64,000 nucleotides of DNA from Tupaia tana (GCA_026018925.1 JAKSZU010000025.1:21183391-21247390), one strand, 5' to 3'; shown: positions 42,722-55,854, counted from the stretch's first letter. Translations and numbers: made by a program. Notes: generated from the sequence alone by a model not told the origin.

Positions 42722-42952
42722 AAATATTGTGGCATGGTAATTAAGGTGATTGGCTCCCACTTGACTGGCCACACAACTTAAGTCTTGACCTGGGAGCATG
42801 CCCAAAATCCGAAAAAGAAGAAGAAATGCAAAAGAAGGGATTGCAGTGTGACCATCCCCATGGAGGGTGTGCTTTCTCACTTCCCCTCTCTTGTTATCTT
42901 CATCTCTCTTGAGTGAGCATACATACACTCTGGCAAAAATTAAAAAAGAAAG
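42722..42952 (+). mobile_element. tRNA-derived SINE, old copy
   Basis: TGTGGCATGGTAATTAAGGT, CAACTTAAGTCTTGACC, GAAATGCAAAAGAAGGGATT, GCAGTGTGACCATCCCCAT, CTCCCTTGA-type CT-rich part and an A tail. The head has lost its first bases. Confidence 0.78.
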
Positions 42953-45900
42953 GATTATTGTGAGATGTTCTTAACATTTTTGGCATGTTCTGTACAAACT
43001 TAACTGATTCCCAATAACATCAATTTCAATTCATATTTTGTACTAAAGCATCATCTAACCATCATCTAACATCATACTCGTGTCACATTATTGGTTTAAG
43101 TATTATTTTTACCATTTTTTTCCAGTAAAATATTATTTATTAAAGAAATAACTGTTTGGTTTGAATTGCAGAGCTTGTATTTGAACTGAGGCCTTAATTG
43201 CCCAGAATCTGAGGGTGTAATTATTACAATATGTTGTACCCTGGTGCTGAGTAGACAGTGGGAAACCCCTACTGGTTAAAAACCAGCATTAAAAAAAGAA
43301 AGTGAAGAAAGAAGAGAGATAGGGAGAGGGAGGGGAGAAAGAAAAGGTGAAAAAGTAAAAAAAAACATTCTCCACATAATTTTCTCTATGTTACTGCAGA
43401 TCACAATTCAAATATTTTCTAGGCTCTCTCTCTCTCAACAGAATTAATCCACTTTGCAACATAGGAGTTTGTTCTAGCTCCTGCTACCTGCTGGGCCAAC
43501 ACTAGCTATACGGGAAAGCACAGGCCTGTCCTATTAGTCCTGATGAAGATGAAGTCATCATACTAACATCCAGGACCAATTAATGATTTTGCTAATGCTC
43601 GGGTGTCCCAATGCATGTTTACAGAGCACTGCACAATGATGGGAACTGCTGTTGTACCGTTGAATGTCAGATTCATTATTCATAGCGCATGGCAGTAAAC
43701 TGAATAATTAATACCTCAATATCACTGATAATCCACCCTTTCCTTCCACATGCCAATATATAATTTGGAAATTCTTTTTGATGCATGCCCGAAGCACATA
43801 TCACACTGTGCAAGACTTCTGCATTCTGGAAGATAGATGAATGCACTATAAATCTGCAACGTAGCTATTGTGAGTCTTAAACTCAGCCATTATTTCTTCT
43901 AAGACCCTACAAATAAAAATGGGGAAATTTACCTATATGCATTGTTTGAAAATTGGAGAGTTAATACAACTTTAGTAACCTACTTTAAAAGAATTGTTAT
44001 GGACATAGCAGAGTACAGCTGCAGAAATTTACCCCCTTGACAATGTAATTTAAATGCTGATTGTTTCAAGATTAGACTGGCAAAAAAAAATTATGGAAAA
44101 AATTGTCCTGGAAGGGATAAGTTATAGTCCTTACGTGACTCTCTGGGAGTTAATATTCTTTAACAAAAGGAGGAAGGGGAAGCTTTTTCTTTCATTAAGT
44201 CGATAATAATAGCATATAATTGATTATTATTTAAAAATCTCAAGTTTAATTTAAGAGATATTATCTGCTCCATTTTGGTTCATGCCAACTTTTACCTTTA
44301 TTAATAGTTCCTTCATCATCATTAATATTAATTTAATAGGTGCAGCATCTATGTCTCTCAGTGATCTGACCCCACCAGAATACTGTGTTTTGTTTTTTTT
44401 TTTTTTTTTTTTTTTTTATCGACAGCCATGAGCTACTGCTGCAATCATGAGGTCACAATTAATTATAAGAATGATATGAATTATATATTTATAAGATACA
44501 GCCAGCACTTCTAAGTTTCAATTGTGCATAAAGGCACACTCCAGCACACCTATCATTCTTATATCTAGTGGGGATTACAACTGAAATTAATAAGACAGAA
44601 AGCACAAAGCCTGGAGAGGGACTAGAAATGGAATCCCAAAATAGCATTCTTGTCAAAGTGACTTCAAATTAGGGTGACAGGCCAGAAATGTAAAAATAGA
44701 CATATGGAAATAGCCACATTGATTAAAAAATGGGTTTTCGAATTAATGCCATTTGGAGGTTAATGTCAAATTCTGATTCTGTTCTGACATATTAGGAAAC
44801 GTGTCATATTCACACCCAAGGCCATTTAGATGTCCTTTATCTAATGGTATCCAGATTTTCCAGGAAGGCATTTTTATTCCTCTTGAGAGCCCAGTAGCCA
44901 GCAGCAGAAAGACCCACATCAACTCATAATAGAAATTCATCTCCAATATGACCAAGACATGATTATTTCAACTCCTATGTACAGGAGAGCTCCCTGCTGT
45001 TCGCAGCATTGTGAGAGTCATTGTTGCTCCCTTGCCCTGAAGTTGTAGAGTTTATTTTTTTTTTCCATTAACAAGAGAACATTTCAATTCAGTTGGTGTT
45101 CCTTTAGTCACTGAGGTGGCATTACCACTAACTTTCGCACTTTGAAATGGTTACAATGAAGTTTTAGATCACACTGCTCATGCCATTACTAACAGTAATG
45201 GTTTTCAAACAATACGACTCTAAGATAGAAACCTTGGGAATTGCCTAGGAAGGGGAAGGTGGGAAGGTAACTCTATTGAAAGGTAAGGATCTCCTGTGAG
45301 TGAAAAACCTCCTTTATGCATTGACTGAACCCCAAGTGGACCTTTCCTATTGACAAGTGAAAGGCATTTCTGAGAATGGGTTCGTCAAGGAACTAAAATT
45401 CATCCCCTCCAAATTGAAGTGAATTGCTAGAGCTACTGCTTGAAAGAATGACCCCTTCAGAAGACACAGCGGAAGAGTTTAGCTACTTTCCTCCTCCAAC
45501 TGTGTTCAGTTAGCAGAGCTGTGATCCATTTCTGGTCCCCCTAGGAACAGCCCCTTTGAGCGAGAAATGGGGAATACTTCCAATGTAGTAGCGCCACTCT
45601 GAGTAGAGGTCCAGTCTTACCCCCTATCACATCATTACATGCCTGTTGCTGTACTCTAGGCTGTCTTGCTTCATCACCCCCCAAATAATGTAGATCTGTG
45701 AAAAATAAAATATGAATACTTCCATAAATTCCATTTACCATTTACCCTTTAACTATGTACAAACACATACATTTTCAGTATGCGGACTTCCCATGGGACT
45801 TTAAATACATCTACCAGAGCTTGCACTGTGCCATCATTTGACGGACAGTGTCTCTAGGTTGACATTTCTTCCTGCTACTTTGCATAGTTTGGCTGCAAAA

Positions 45901-48148
45901 GGTTTAAAAAAATGGCAGTTAGGCAGTTCAGCCTTCTTTTATCCTTCTCAGAGCAATGCTTAGAAATTTATTAACATTTTTCCACTGCATGAATATGAGG
46001 TTTTGTCATCAGCTATAGTTTTCCATTATCAAACAAGAGACATTACCTCTGTTTTGTTGAAAAAGAAAAATATACCTACATATACTACATATACTAAAAA
46101 GAAAGAAGAAAAAAATTACATACAACTATGTAATAAAATAAAAGCTTCTTGTACATAAATCCAAGAAAATAACACTAATCTGTGTATCTAATCTTTGTGC
46201 AGTTGCATGCTCTGTTTTGCAATGAACAGGTATGTCTTGGTGGGGTTGATTAAATTTTCTATATTTAATAATTGCTGTCTAGACATCAGAGAAGATATGC
46301 CAGCACTATCAGACTTACTGGCACACAGGATAAATTTATTGCATCAAAATATTTAGGAAAGATAAAAAAAATCAATCACCTGGAAAATGTTGGTTAATCC
46401 ATCAACAAATGCTAATGTGTGTGAGGCACTTTAGCATAGGCTGGCTATACCCTTGTCTAGCCCTTACAACGGTATGCTCAGAACCTAGACTATGTTCCTT
46501 ATTAAGTGCAAAGCACACAATAATATTGTAAGGCTATTCATGATTACCATGCTGGATTTTAAAATTGAATTCCTCTTCTTGTCTTACTGTGTTAATCAGA
46601 TTGCTTGGTGCCATACCTGAATTCTAGTAAGGTAACTTTCCCGTGCAGGGTATTCACCAAAATAGTTTCATGTTAGTCATGGAATGACACAATGAGTTTA
46701 GGTTACCTATTCTTTTTGTTACGATTCTATCCAGGTTTAAAATTCTTCAATAGACAAGACAGCCATTAGCAGAAGTAAATGAAAGATAATATTAGGCACA
46801 TGTATTTGTTCTAAGTACCATGCTTCTATCAAGAAGGTTACCTCAATGACATTTAAAGTGGAAATGAAACTGTAAGTGAGAGAATATCAGTGTCCGCAGA
46901 GATCCGGGGTTTGTGAAGAAGGTTTTCATCAGCGTGGAAAGGAAATACGGGAAGCCAGTCTTACCCAAGCCCGTTTCTTCCCGAGTCTAGTGAGGCTTAT
47001 GATGGTGAGTAGCACATGAGTTGGATCTTGAGCTCTAATGACATGGTTTTTGAGACAAATTATCAGTAAAGTGGTAGGGTCAGGAGAAAGGCATCGAGGA
47101 GAACAGGGAAGGCTAATTTAATTGCCTTTGTTCCTCAGTGACACAGCTTAAATTGAGCTTGCATTTCTGAGAGCACAAGAATATTTGCATGCTTGGATTT
47201 TCATAAATGGAAAATGAACTCAAAGCACTTGGCCTACAGATAAATGTATCTCTTTATATTTGAAGGGCAAAAAATACAAGAGAGAGTCAAGGGAACCTGA
47301 AAATTCTTTTTTTCTATCATTTTCTCCTGACTGTTTTTTTTTGGGGGGGAAGGGGGTGTGTGGGAAGCAGGATGGTGGTCAGGCTCATCATAAATGTAAA
47401 ATATAATATAATAAATATAATACAAAAGAAAAATGGAAAGACAAAATATATACACATAATAAATATATATTCTTGAAAAATAGCCATAACTTCTGGCTAG
47501 AAATTAAGTTTATTCTCTGATAAATCATTCATTTAGGTATTAAATAAAGACATATTAAAGATCCTTTGAAGATGATTTGTATCTAGACAAATTTTGGCAC
47601 TAGTGTGTTGTTTAGAACACACTGCCTCTGTAACTAAGTTTTACAAAAATTCAGAGAAATGCCAAGGTACTAATTCTATCCATGGTCTAAGAAAATAAAA
47701 GAAAAGTGAAAAATCACCAATAGAGTTTGAAGGTTGAAAAGCTTGGGACTCTTTCACTAAAAATCTAATGGTACTATGATTTCCTGAAGGCGGACATAAT
47801 TAAAACACACACAAAAAGGTAATTTGCACATTTTTGCTTTGAACTCTATCCAGTAAATGTAGATTTTATTTGAGTGATTATTTCTGCATATCTTAGAGTT
47901 TGTTGTCACTTAAGTCTCCTCTCTTTAATCATTGCTTGAGAGTTTATTAATGCTCAATTGCATCTAAGTAATGAAAAGTTAATAAAGCTATTATAAATAT
48001 AATGAAAACTATAACTTTGCTATGGAGGTAAATAATTAAGTGTTTGTGAAACACTGAATCTTAATTCAGTGGTGTTTATAAGAAATGTAAATTTATAAAA
48101 TTTGAATAAATTAATCAGCAATAAATATGAACAATGGCTACCCTGGAG
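42953..48148. other. 5.2-kb stretch with no recognised transposon
   Basis: No lineage SINE, MaLR, MLT2, Tigger or MIR is recognised. It holds a GA-rich patch (43290-43370), a T run (44393-44418), and several AT-rich blocks with homeodomain-like ATTA/TAAT clusters (for example 44195-44340 and 44455-44480). No exon with splice sites is recognised. This composition would suit conserved non-coding DNA, but conservation cannot be seen from one sequence. Confidence 0.5.
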
Positions 48149-48330
48149 GAAGGAATGGACCAGTAGGAGGCACGTTGTTTAAGGCACCGGATCCCACATG
48201 GCCAGCTCCACAGTTCAGGTTCCAGACCCAGCAGCCTGAAAACCTGGTGGGGCCCAAGTATGTGCCCAAGATTCTGAGAGGAGAATAGAGGAGAAGGGAT
48301 TTGGGCATGACCGTCCTTCTTGGATGAATC
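48149..48330 (+). mobile_element. tRNA-derived SINE, 3'-truncated
   Basis: GGACCAGTAGGAGGCACGTT, ACAGTTCAGGTTCCAGACC, GTGCCCAAGATTCTGAGAGG, AGAATAGAGGAGAAGGGATT and ACCGTCC. The CT-rich 3' part and tail are missing. Confidence 0.82.
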
Positions 48331-48552
48331 TCAAACTATTGCAATACAGCAGAAGAAAATATACTAAGCAGCTGATAGAATGTCTCCTGAATAAGGCGAG
48401 ACATAAAACTGCAAATATGGACCAGTCAGGTGGTGTGGTGGTGAAGGCAATTGGAACCCATTTGACTGATTTCATGGTTTGAATCCCATAATCTTGAATC
48501 TTAGACGCTTGAAAAACATGTTGGGTGCATGTACATCCATGCCTAGAATTTT

Positions 48553-49169
48553 TTTTCTTTTTTTAAAAATTTATTTATCATCATAATCTTGCTTATATTA
48601 CATTGAATCACATATAACTTTACAGTGTATTACATTGCTTTTTCTTTTTCTTTTTTTTCCTTTTTTTTTTGAGAGGTTTTTGCTATAGGGTGCGTGCCCT
48701 CGCCAGACAGACAGAGAGAGACAGAGAGACAGAAAGCAAGAAATCAACCCCCAGAGAGGATGGTCACGCTGCAATCCCTTCTCCTCCATTCTCCTCTCGG
48801 GATCTTGGGCACGCACGTATATGCGCCCGGAGTGAGTTTTAAGCCACTGAGTCCGGGACGCGAACCACGGCCGACTACATGGGAGTCCAGCGACATAGCC
48901 ATTATGCTAACTGCTAATCCCTTACATTGCTTTTTCAAAAGGGAATGCCATGCATGTCAGTCACTCCAGAGACATTAAAATCCCCACTTCATCATTCAAT
49001 ATCTTTTCATTTTTTTCCCTGAGCATTATTATTATTCAAATTATTTTTTAACCAGTCAATCACTATTTCTCATTTTGCTTGTAAAATGACTTTACCCATC
49101 ATGAAATACTTCTCAGACCAATCGAGTTGAGAATACTATACACATCATCATAAACAGGTAATAAACCAT
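48553..49169 (-). mobile_element. L1-like 3' tail inserted in a SINE
   Basis: It starts with a T-rich run and has an 18-base target duplication, so it arrived by reverse transcription. The end part (TCAATCACTATTTC, TGACTTTACCCATCATGAAA) matches the tail at 32403-32595. It has no recognisable ORF2 sequence and is heavily 5'-truncated. A young SINE lies inside it. Confidence 0.75.
48645..48921 (-). mobile_element. tRNA-derived SINE, young copy, in L1-like tail
   Basis: GAGAGGTTTTTGCTATAGGG, GAAATCAACCCCCAGAGAGG, CAATCCCTTCTCC, GCGCCCGGAGTGAG and a head ending GCTAACTGCTAATCCC. The exact 15-base duplication TTACATTGCTTTTTC lies at 48630-48644 and 48922-48936. It is the innermost layer of the nest. 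Confidence 0.95.
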
Positions 49170-49335
49170 ATCCATGCCTAGAATTTTGAGAAGAGAATGG
49201 ACAAGAAGGGATTGTGTCATGGCCATCCCCACAGGGGGTTGATTTCTTACTTTCTCTCTCTTTCCTCTCTCTCCTCCCAGAAAGTACATGCACCCTATGG
49301 TAAAAATCTTTAAAGAAAAAAAAAAAAAAAAAAAA

Positions 49336-50306
49336 GGAGAGAACAATAAATAGTATCTTTTCTTTCTTTCTGGGGGAACCAAGAGACATGAAGATCAGAC
49401 GGATGGATATCCAAAGCCACCAAGAATACTGATTAACACCTACACTGGAGGATCAGTTTTTCAGTCCAGTATCCATGTGGGCTTGCTTGTACTATAATCT
49501 GAAATTGAACTTTCCCACCCAAGTTTCAAGCATGTTGGGAATTCATGAGGCTTCTCAGTAAGGTCCAGCCCCTGTACAAATGTAAAGAAGGTGATGTCAA
49601 GAGCATGTGCTTTTACCCAGCAGTTGTGTAGGAGAGAGAAGAAAGGACTGGGGCACACTTGTTAATTCTCTCTTCTCAATCTCTCTTATGAGAAAAAATG
49701 GGCAAGAATGAATATAAAAGCAGAAAGTAGTCCTTGTTTTACTCCATTTGGAAGCATTTTTATCATCACTTACTAGCATTTAAAATTAATAGTAGTGATA
49801 GCAATAACCTCTTGAGATTTGGAAACATACGCCTATTTGGGGTTAGGTAAGGTGATCCTGATTTTCCAACATTCACCATTTTAGTTTCAGTGTGACTGGG
49901 GAGTCAGTGGTAGGGATAATATCCACTTCATATTACTCTCTTGTGAGCATTTATTTTACTTTATTGCAAAAGGAAATACCAATAAATGTTTTTAGTCATT
50001 GTCATGAAGTGCTCAAGAGCCAGTGTTCATGGACTCATACATACAAATACATACTTAATAAACATTTTTAAACATTAAAAAATTAAAACTTAAAAATCTA
50101 TGTATTTTATATTATTTTTTAATTGAAAGTAATCAGTGAAATAGGAGAATGTATAACATATAGTCCTAAAGCCAAAATTATTGACACAGGAGTGGAATGG
50201 AATGATTTTACTGTTTTGCTCCATTTAATTTTATGTCATGCTGTGCTATGTTAAAACTAATGATATTTTGGTGTGTGCAATTTTTCATTCTTAATATTTT
50301 CTGAAT
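49336..50306. other. Unassigned DNA
   Basis: No gene is visible. Nothing recognisable between two SINEs, about 1 kb. Confidence 0.4.
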
Positions 50307-50317
50307 TTGGGCCTGTT

Positions 50318-50318
50318 T

Positions 50319-50361
<43 letters not shown>

Positions 50362-50600
50362 GGTTTATGCTATAGGGCGCATATGCTTGCTAGAAAGACA
50401 GAGACAGAGAGACAGAAAGCAAGAAATCACCCCCTGGGGCGATGGCTACACCACAATCTCTTCTCCATTTTCTTCTCAGGCTCTTGAGCACACATGCACA
50501 TGCACCTGGCATGAGTTTAAGCCACTAGGTCTGGGTCTTAAACCATGGTCAACTACATGGGAGTCCAGCAACATAGTTATTATGCCAACTGCTGGTCCCA
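50318..50600 (-). mobile_element. tRNA-derived SINE with an expanded (TTTA)n tail
   Basis: A TTTA run at 50319-50361 continues into GTTTATGCTATAGGGCGC, GAAATCACCCCCTGGGGCG, CAATCTCTTCTCC, CACATGCACATGCACCTGG, GCCACTAGGTCTGGG and a head ending CAACTGCTGGTCCC. Diverged flanks TTGGGCCT(G/AT)TTTTA at 50307-50321 and 50601-50616 look like the target duplication. Confidence 0.9.
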
Positions 50601-51045
50601 TTGGGCCTATCTTTTATAAAGCTTATCTATTTGACTTCCTAATTCTTGATAGAGATTGAATTATTGTTGATACTGCAACTGTAAATTATTATCTTCATTT
50701 TTAAGGAAATTACTAGTGTCTGTGTTTTGCAATGGGATTGGTAGTCAATCAGTCGTCTGAAATGGAGAGACCTATGTAGTTTTCTGGGCTTAGCATTTGG
50801 TCAGTTCCCATAGGACTTTGGAGCCTCCCATTATTAGTTCCCAGACATCATCAAAAATAAATAGATAATTAAAAGAAAATAAAGAAAAAAGAAAGAAAGC
50901 AGCAACAAATCAAATATGACTCTCAGTTATGGCCCTCCCTCCCCAGGTCCCATGTTTGAGAGAGAAATTTTGTTCTTATAATTTCTTAAGCCCCCTGCTT
51001 TTAGTCTCTGTGTCAGCATCCTTTACTTCTTACTTAGCTTTGTGT
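50601..51045. other. Unassigned DNA
   Basis: No gene or repeat recognised. Confidence 0.4.
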
Positions 51046-51535
51046 TAGGATTGTCCAAAGAAACTGAAATTCTGGGAGATCTCTATCTATATCTACATAT
51101 ACATATAGAGAGAGAAAGAGGGAGAGAGAGAGTTACGAGGCTCACTCGATCAGAGAAGCTGAGAAGTTCCACAGTCTGCCATTTGCTACCTGGAGACAGA
51201 AGAAAGTACTGGACACTCAGCCCATGCCAGAAGGCTTAAGGACAAGAAAATCTGATAGTACAATCCCAGTCTAAGGGCAGGAGAAAATGAATTTTCTGCT
51301 CAAGGCGTTGAGTAGAAGAAGGGCTGAATTCCCTCTTCATCTTCTTTTTGTGCTCTTCAGGCCCTTAGGGACTGAGAGGATGCCCACACACCCTGGGGAG
51401 AACAGGCTGCTTTATACAGTCTACCTATTCCAATGCTAATCTCACCATTAACACCCTCACAGGAACACCCAAAATAATGTGAAGCCAAAGATCCGACCAT
51501 GCACATGACCCGCTCAGGTTGAAACATAAAGTAGT
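51046..51535 (-). mobile_element. MLT2-type (ERVL) LTR, reverse, nearly complete
   Basis: The plus strand reads TGTTAGGATTGTCCAAAGAA, a GAGAGA run, AGAAGCTGAGAAGTTCCACA, GTCTGCCATTTGCTACCTGG, CAGTCTAAGGGCAGGAGAAA, CTCTTCAGGCCC, TGGGGAGAACAGGCTGC, CACCCTCACAGGAACACCC and AGGTTGAAACATAAA. This is the reverse complement of the full MLT2 block order, including the 5' end that is weak in the copy at 23480-23920. Confidence 0.85.
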
Positions 51536-51904
51536 ATGGCTGAGTAATGATTTTTCATGCAGTTCAACTTTACCAGATATCAGTAGCCAGCAGTTCCCTG
51601 CTTATATGTAAAATTGTTTAATAGGAGCCTAAAACATCATTAGAATCTCTAGGGTGATAGCCAGAGGTGACGGGCCACTATTTTTCTATCTCCTTCATAG
51701 AATGGAACAAAATTGGTAGGATCACCACCAAACAGTGAGTCAATTGCCCAGAGAATTAGTTATGTTTACTTATCAATATATCTTTGGTTATCAATATAAA
51801 ATACAACTGCTACAGAAGAATTAAATGATCCAAAAATGGAGACATACATTTGAACTCTAAGATGTTCCCAATTTGGCAGTTATTTGAATTCTTTCAGGTT
51901 AAGA
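51536..51904. other. Unassigned DNA
   Basis: About 370 bases with no recognised feature. Confidence 0.4.
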
Positions 51905-52150
51905 GAGGTAGGCTATTGATAATATTATTATTTATTGAATACTTACTATACTTAAGGTTATCTATATTATTTATATTCATCATACTATTTAATCCTAACA
52001 GTAATGATATGAGACATGGTAATATTATCCACCTTATATTTGAATAAATGAAGTCCTAGAGATCCCAAATATTCCCCTGGGTACACATCTAGCAAATGGT
52101 GAGGGGCAGAACACAAATTTGGGTCTGTCTTCAAAGTCTGTGCTGTAGGG
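51905..52150 (-). mobile_element. MIR, reverse
   Basis: The plus strand shows TTTATTGAATACTTACTATAC, CTATTTAATCCTAACAGTAA, CCACCTTATATTTGAATAAA, GAAGTCCTAGAGATC, CACATCTAGCAAATGGTGAG and CAAATTTGGGTCTGTCTTC. The order and spacing are those of a reverse MIR. Confidence 0.82.
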
Positions 52151-55100
52151 ATAAGGTTCTAGTTCACGTTAACATTTTTTGAGTGGAGGTTGGTTATTTA
52201 GGTGGTATGTGTGTCAGCAGGAAGCACTAAAGTGTCTTGACACAGAAAGTGACCTAGAATCTCTAGTAGCAATTACAGACTTTCAGGCAGCAGAAATAAC
52301 ATCTGTTTTTTGTTTGCTTGTTTGTTGGTTGGTTTTCAGTAGGATATAGGTTCTCTGTATCTTTATCTACGTCCTTTCTTTTAGATTGGAAGCTTGTTGC
52401 AGCTGTAGTTCTAGAAAAGATATGGTAGGGGACTTAATTCATTACCGTGCCTGGATATAATTTGGGGCTAATTGAAAAAGGCGAGGAAATCATCCCTGAT
52501 TAAATTTGTCAAGGATTGTCTGGAGAACCATTATAATTTATGAGGATTTGTTGCTCTGAGAGTAAATAATACCAGTGACAGCATTTCCTCAGAGAACAGA
52601 AGATCAAATCTGTTGCAAAGTAAGTGCCAATACTTCCTCTCAAAAGCAGCAGAAGAGACAGAGGTAATAAATGAGACTGCGTTTGTTTCAAAGCTGATGA
52701 CCCTCCTGACTGCTTAAGAACAGGGACACAGGATTTAACTCTTGCAGGGCAGTAGAATTACTGCACATGCCTGCTGCATATGACAACCTGAAATTCTTAA
52801 TCAGAGCTAAAGCGATGGGGTAAGTTATTTAGGTAAGAGGACCCAGTATGATTACAAGTGCCATTTCTAGCACACTGGGAAATGTAGCATAATTTTCTGT
52901 AATAATCTTTGTATTGAACTTGTTGTAATAATGACGATAAAAACTTTGTAATATAAATTGCAATACCATGTGTCCATGACATTCAGAAAGATGACAGGTA
53001 CTCTGCAATTAGCATTGCTCTGGGTGTTTGGTAATGCAAACTGAGTGCTGAAAAATATAATTTGTGTTCCTATGCTTCAGAGCAAACCTGAAAATCCAAG
53101 GTGCATATACTAGACGATTTAATTCTACCTTTAGCTCTCCCGTAGCATATAAATGGAAAACTAGGCAACTTGTCATTCAAATGAGTTATTAAAAATTGAG
53201 ACCCTGAATCTCACCATTTTAGAATCTGATGGTGTCAGCTAATAATAAGAGCAATTTATGAAACTTAGAGTGCTACTGGTCAAATATTAGCCATTTATAC
53301 TGGTGTTGCCATTCTAATTGATACACTTCCTTTTTTAAAAAATAAGCATTTGTTATATAAAAAAGTATTGTCCTATTCAGCAAGAACTACCTGGCCCTTA
53401 TTGGTGTCTTATTATGTAACTTTAATAATCATTTGACATTTTCTAGTTAACAATTGAATACAAGGATTCATAGCTTTTTACTGTACGATAAAATTGACAT
53501 GCATTTTATTAATTGATTATGTAACCTGACACAAAGTGAGAATGTAATAAGATTAGTAAATACCAGAAGGCTGAAGAATGCAGCTTCACCGATAGGTATG
53601 ACAGTATGTATTCTTTTTTTTATTTTTAATGTTTTTGAAATTGAAGATAAGATGAATAATATCTGTAAAACATGGAATACAGTGCCTGCAATAAAGTAGA
53701 TGATATATATATATATTATTTCTTTTCAATTCCTGCCCTTAATTTTATGATCTCATAGAAGTGTTTGTATAGAAAACACACACGCACAATACTCTCGCGG
53801 CAAGATATTTGTTTCATGTGGGCACGACAGACACAGCTGAGTAGTAACATTACAGGTAGTGCTTAGAATGAACCTGAGTCTGCTCAGGTCTGTCAGTAGC
53901 AGCCAACACTGGAACTCAAATACACACACACTAAGAAAGTAAGCAGGAGGAATGCTCTCTCTGCATTTTTTGGGGGAAAATAGCATCTGATGAATTGCTT
54001 TCATGGGGGATAATGTAGCACAGATCCTGCTTCAGAGAACAAAGATGCCGGCTTCTTGTTTTGCATCTTACAATGATTTGTCCAAAATTTCATTTGGTTG
54101 ATTGCACTGAAATGTCTTGTTTTTGAAAACAGCAACAGATTAAAAGATACCTCTCTGCAGGGGGAAAAATATGCTTCAGGGAAAAGAAGTGCATAAAAGA
54201 AGAGAAAGCATTATTAATATGGTTAGTTATATGATTGTTCTCTTTACAATTTGTTGTTTTAAAACCCACAGGCAGGCTTTTGAACTCATTGTGCTGTCCC
54301 CAACACTTAATATGTTAGCAAGAAATCAGTACAGTTTTTATCCCTCAAAGTTACAGTATACCTGCTATCAGAAATCAAGAAAACACACAAACAAACGTAC
54401 ATCCAGAGGTCAGCAATTCTTGAAAATTAATTCCATTTCCTAATATGCCATGTGTGCAATAATTCAGAGTAAATGATAATATATTATACTCTAAGTCCAT
54501 AACCTTAGAAAATAAAAGTGTAGTTGGTGCTTGACTTACAAGAGCAAAACAAGCTTACAGTGCATGGGTCTGTGTTGTTTGGCAAGTCGTCAATAAAACT
54601 GTTCCTTATGACTTTCTCTCCTAAAGGTTCTAATCAAAACAATTTATTTCAGGCATGTAAACCTTGCTTTTCAGACTGTAGCTATTGTCAGCATGTGAGG
54701 CAGCATCAGCAATAACGGATGCAATTTCTGGATGGAGAGTCTCAGAGCTCCCCCATCTGTCTCAGTAACGGCTGGATTTCTTACTAGATCAATACAGCAT
54801 GTCAACTATAGTACAAGGATTTTCCCCCTAACCTTTATAATACAATTTCCCTGCCTTCAATCTTGCCCGGCATAACAGCAATACGAGGATAATATGCAAA
54901 GGACCTGGAGCGGATAGAGCTAAGAGGGCGATCCTCTCAGCACATGGAATGCTGGGGGGCCAAGCAAGCAGACATCATGGCCCATTTGAAATCTGTAACC
55001 TTCAGATAGAGAATATTATTATTACTATTGTCATTATTATTTGTAATGCTCGAAGTCAGCCAGCTTACTTCTAGGAGCACAGGACAGTAGGCAAAGACAA

Positions 55101-55589
55101 GAAAGAGATCTGTAAACAGAGCCGCTGGTTATTTTTGTGTGCGGGTTTTCTGGATGCTCTGGTTGGTTCTCTGAATGTATTTCTCTCTCATCAGCAGTGG
55201 GAGAGGAGAATTGAATGTGATGTGTTTGTCTTCGTAAAAGGTATAACTAGATCCTGGGGGGAGACAAAGTGTTTTGCTTTGTTTCTGCTCCAGTTCTCCA
55301 CTGAGAAATAAAACCAAGAGGATTCAATTCTTTTCCCTGCAATGGACTTGCAGCCGCCATGACTCACTGCTCAGGACCATGACTTGCTGATCGTTGTGTG
55401 TCACTGCCCCTTAGTGGTGGGCCAGGAGCAAACCTCATTAGGATCTACCTAACGCCCCAGGTTTACTGGGAAATAGAGCACGCAGACCCCCTCTCTCCTT
55501 CCAGTAGCAGGCAACGGAGACTTAATGCACACAGCTGCTCTGCTCTTTTTGAACACCATGCTCTGTTTTCTCTGGGTCAGTGTAATAGA
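52151..55589. other. 3.4-kb stretch with no recognised transposon
   Basis: No lineage SINE and no clear LTR or L1. Open frames such as 53753-54004, 54171-54443 and 55398-55742 have no domain features or convincing splice context. The 5' flank holds MIR and MLT2 only. It could contain conserved non-coding DNA. Confidence 0.45.
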
Positions 55590-55735
55590 GAAGAAAAGGC
55601 AAATGCTCCGGGTTCAGGCAGAACTGGAATTTTCTCTCCCCTCTGCTATTACCTCACCTGTGTGATCTTCGGAAAGTTCCTTAACCCCTCAGAACTTCTT
55701 TCTTTTCTCCCTCTCAAGTGGAATGAGCCACAACC
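55590..55735 (+). mobile_element. MIR fragment
   Basis: GGGTTCAGGCAGAACTGGAA, TGCTATTACCTCACCTGTGTG, ATCTTCGGAAAGTTCCTTAA and CCCCTCAGAACTTC follow the MIR core order. Confidence 0.8.
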
Positions 55736-55854
55736 TTGCTAAACCAGTGCTGCAGAATAATCGAAGATGATGAAGAAGAATAGCTACAAATCATCTAATA
55801 TGGCCTCCGTTATTGTGATGAACATGATGACTCTTTTCATAATAACATTTTTAA

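Larger units (their letters stand above)
48420..49335 (+). mobile_element. tRNA-derived SINE interrupted by an L1-like tail
   Basis: The 5' half is at 48420-48552 (GGACCAGTCAGGTGGTGTGG, GGTTTGAATCCCATAATC). The 3' half resumes at 49170 with GAGAAGAGAATGGACAAGAA, CCCCACAGGGGGTTGATTTC, GCACCCTATGGTAAAAATC and an A tail. The break is marked by the exact duplication ATCCATGCCTAGAATTTT at 48535-48552 and 49170-49187. Confidence 0.9.

Noticed and set aside
55398..55742. 114-codon forward frame as a possible exon
   Set aside because: The last third is a MIR, and no clear splice signals or conserved domain are seen.
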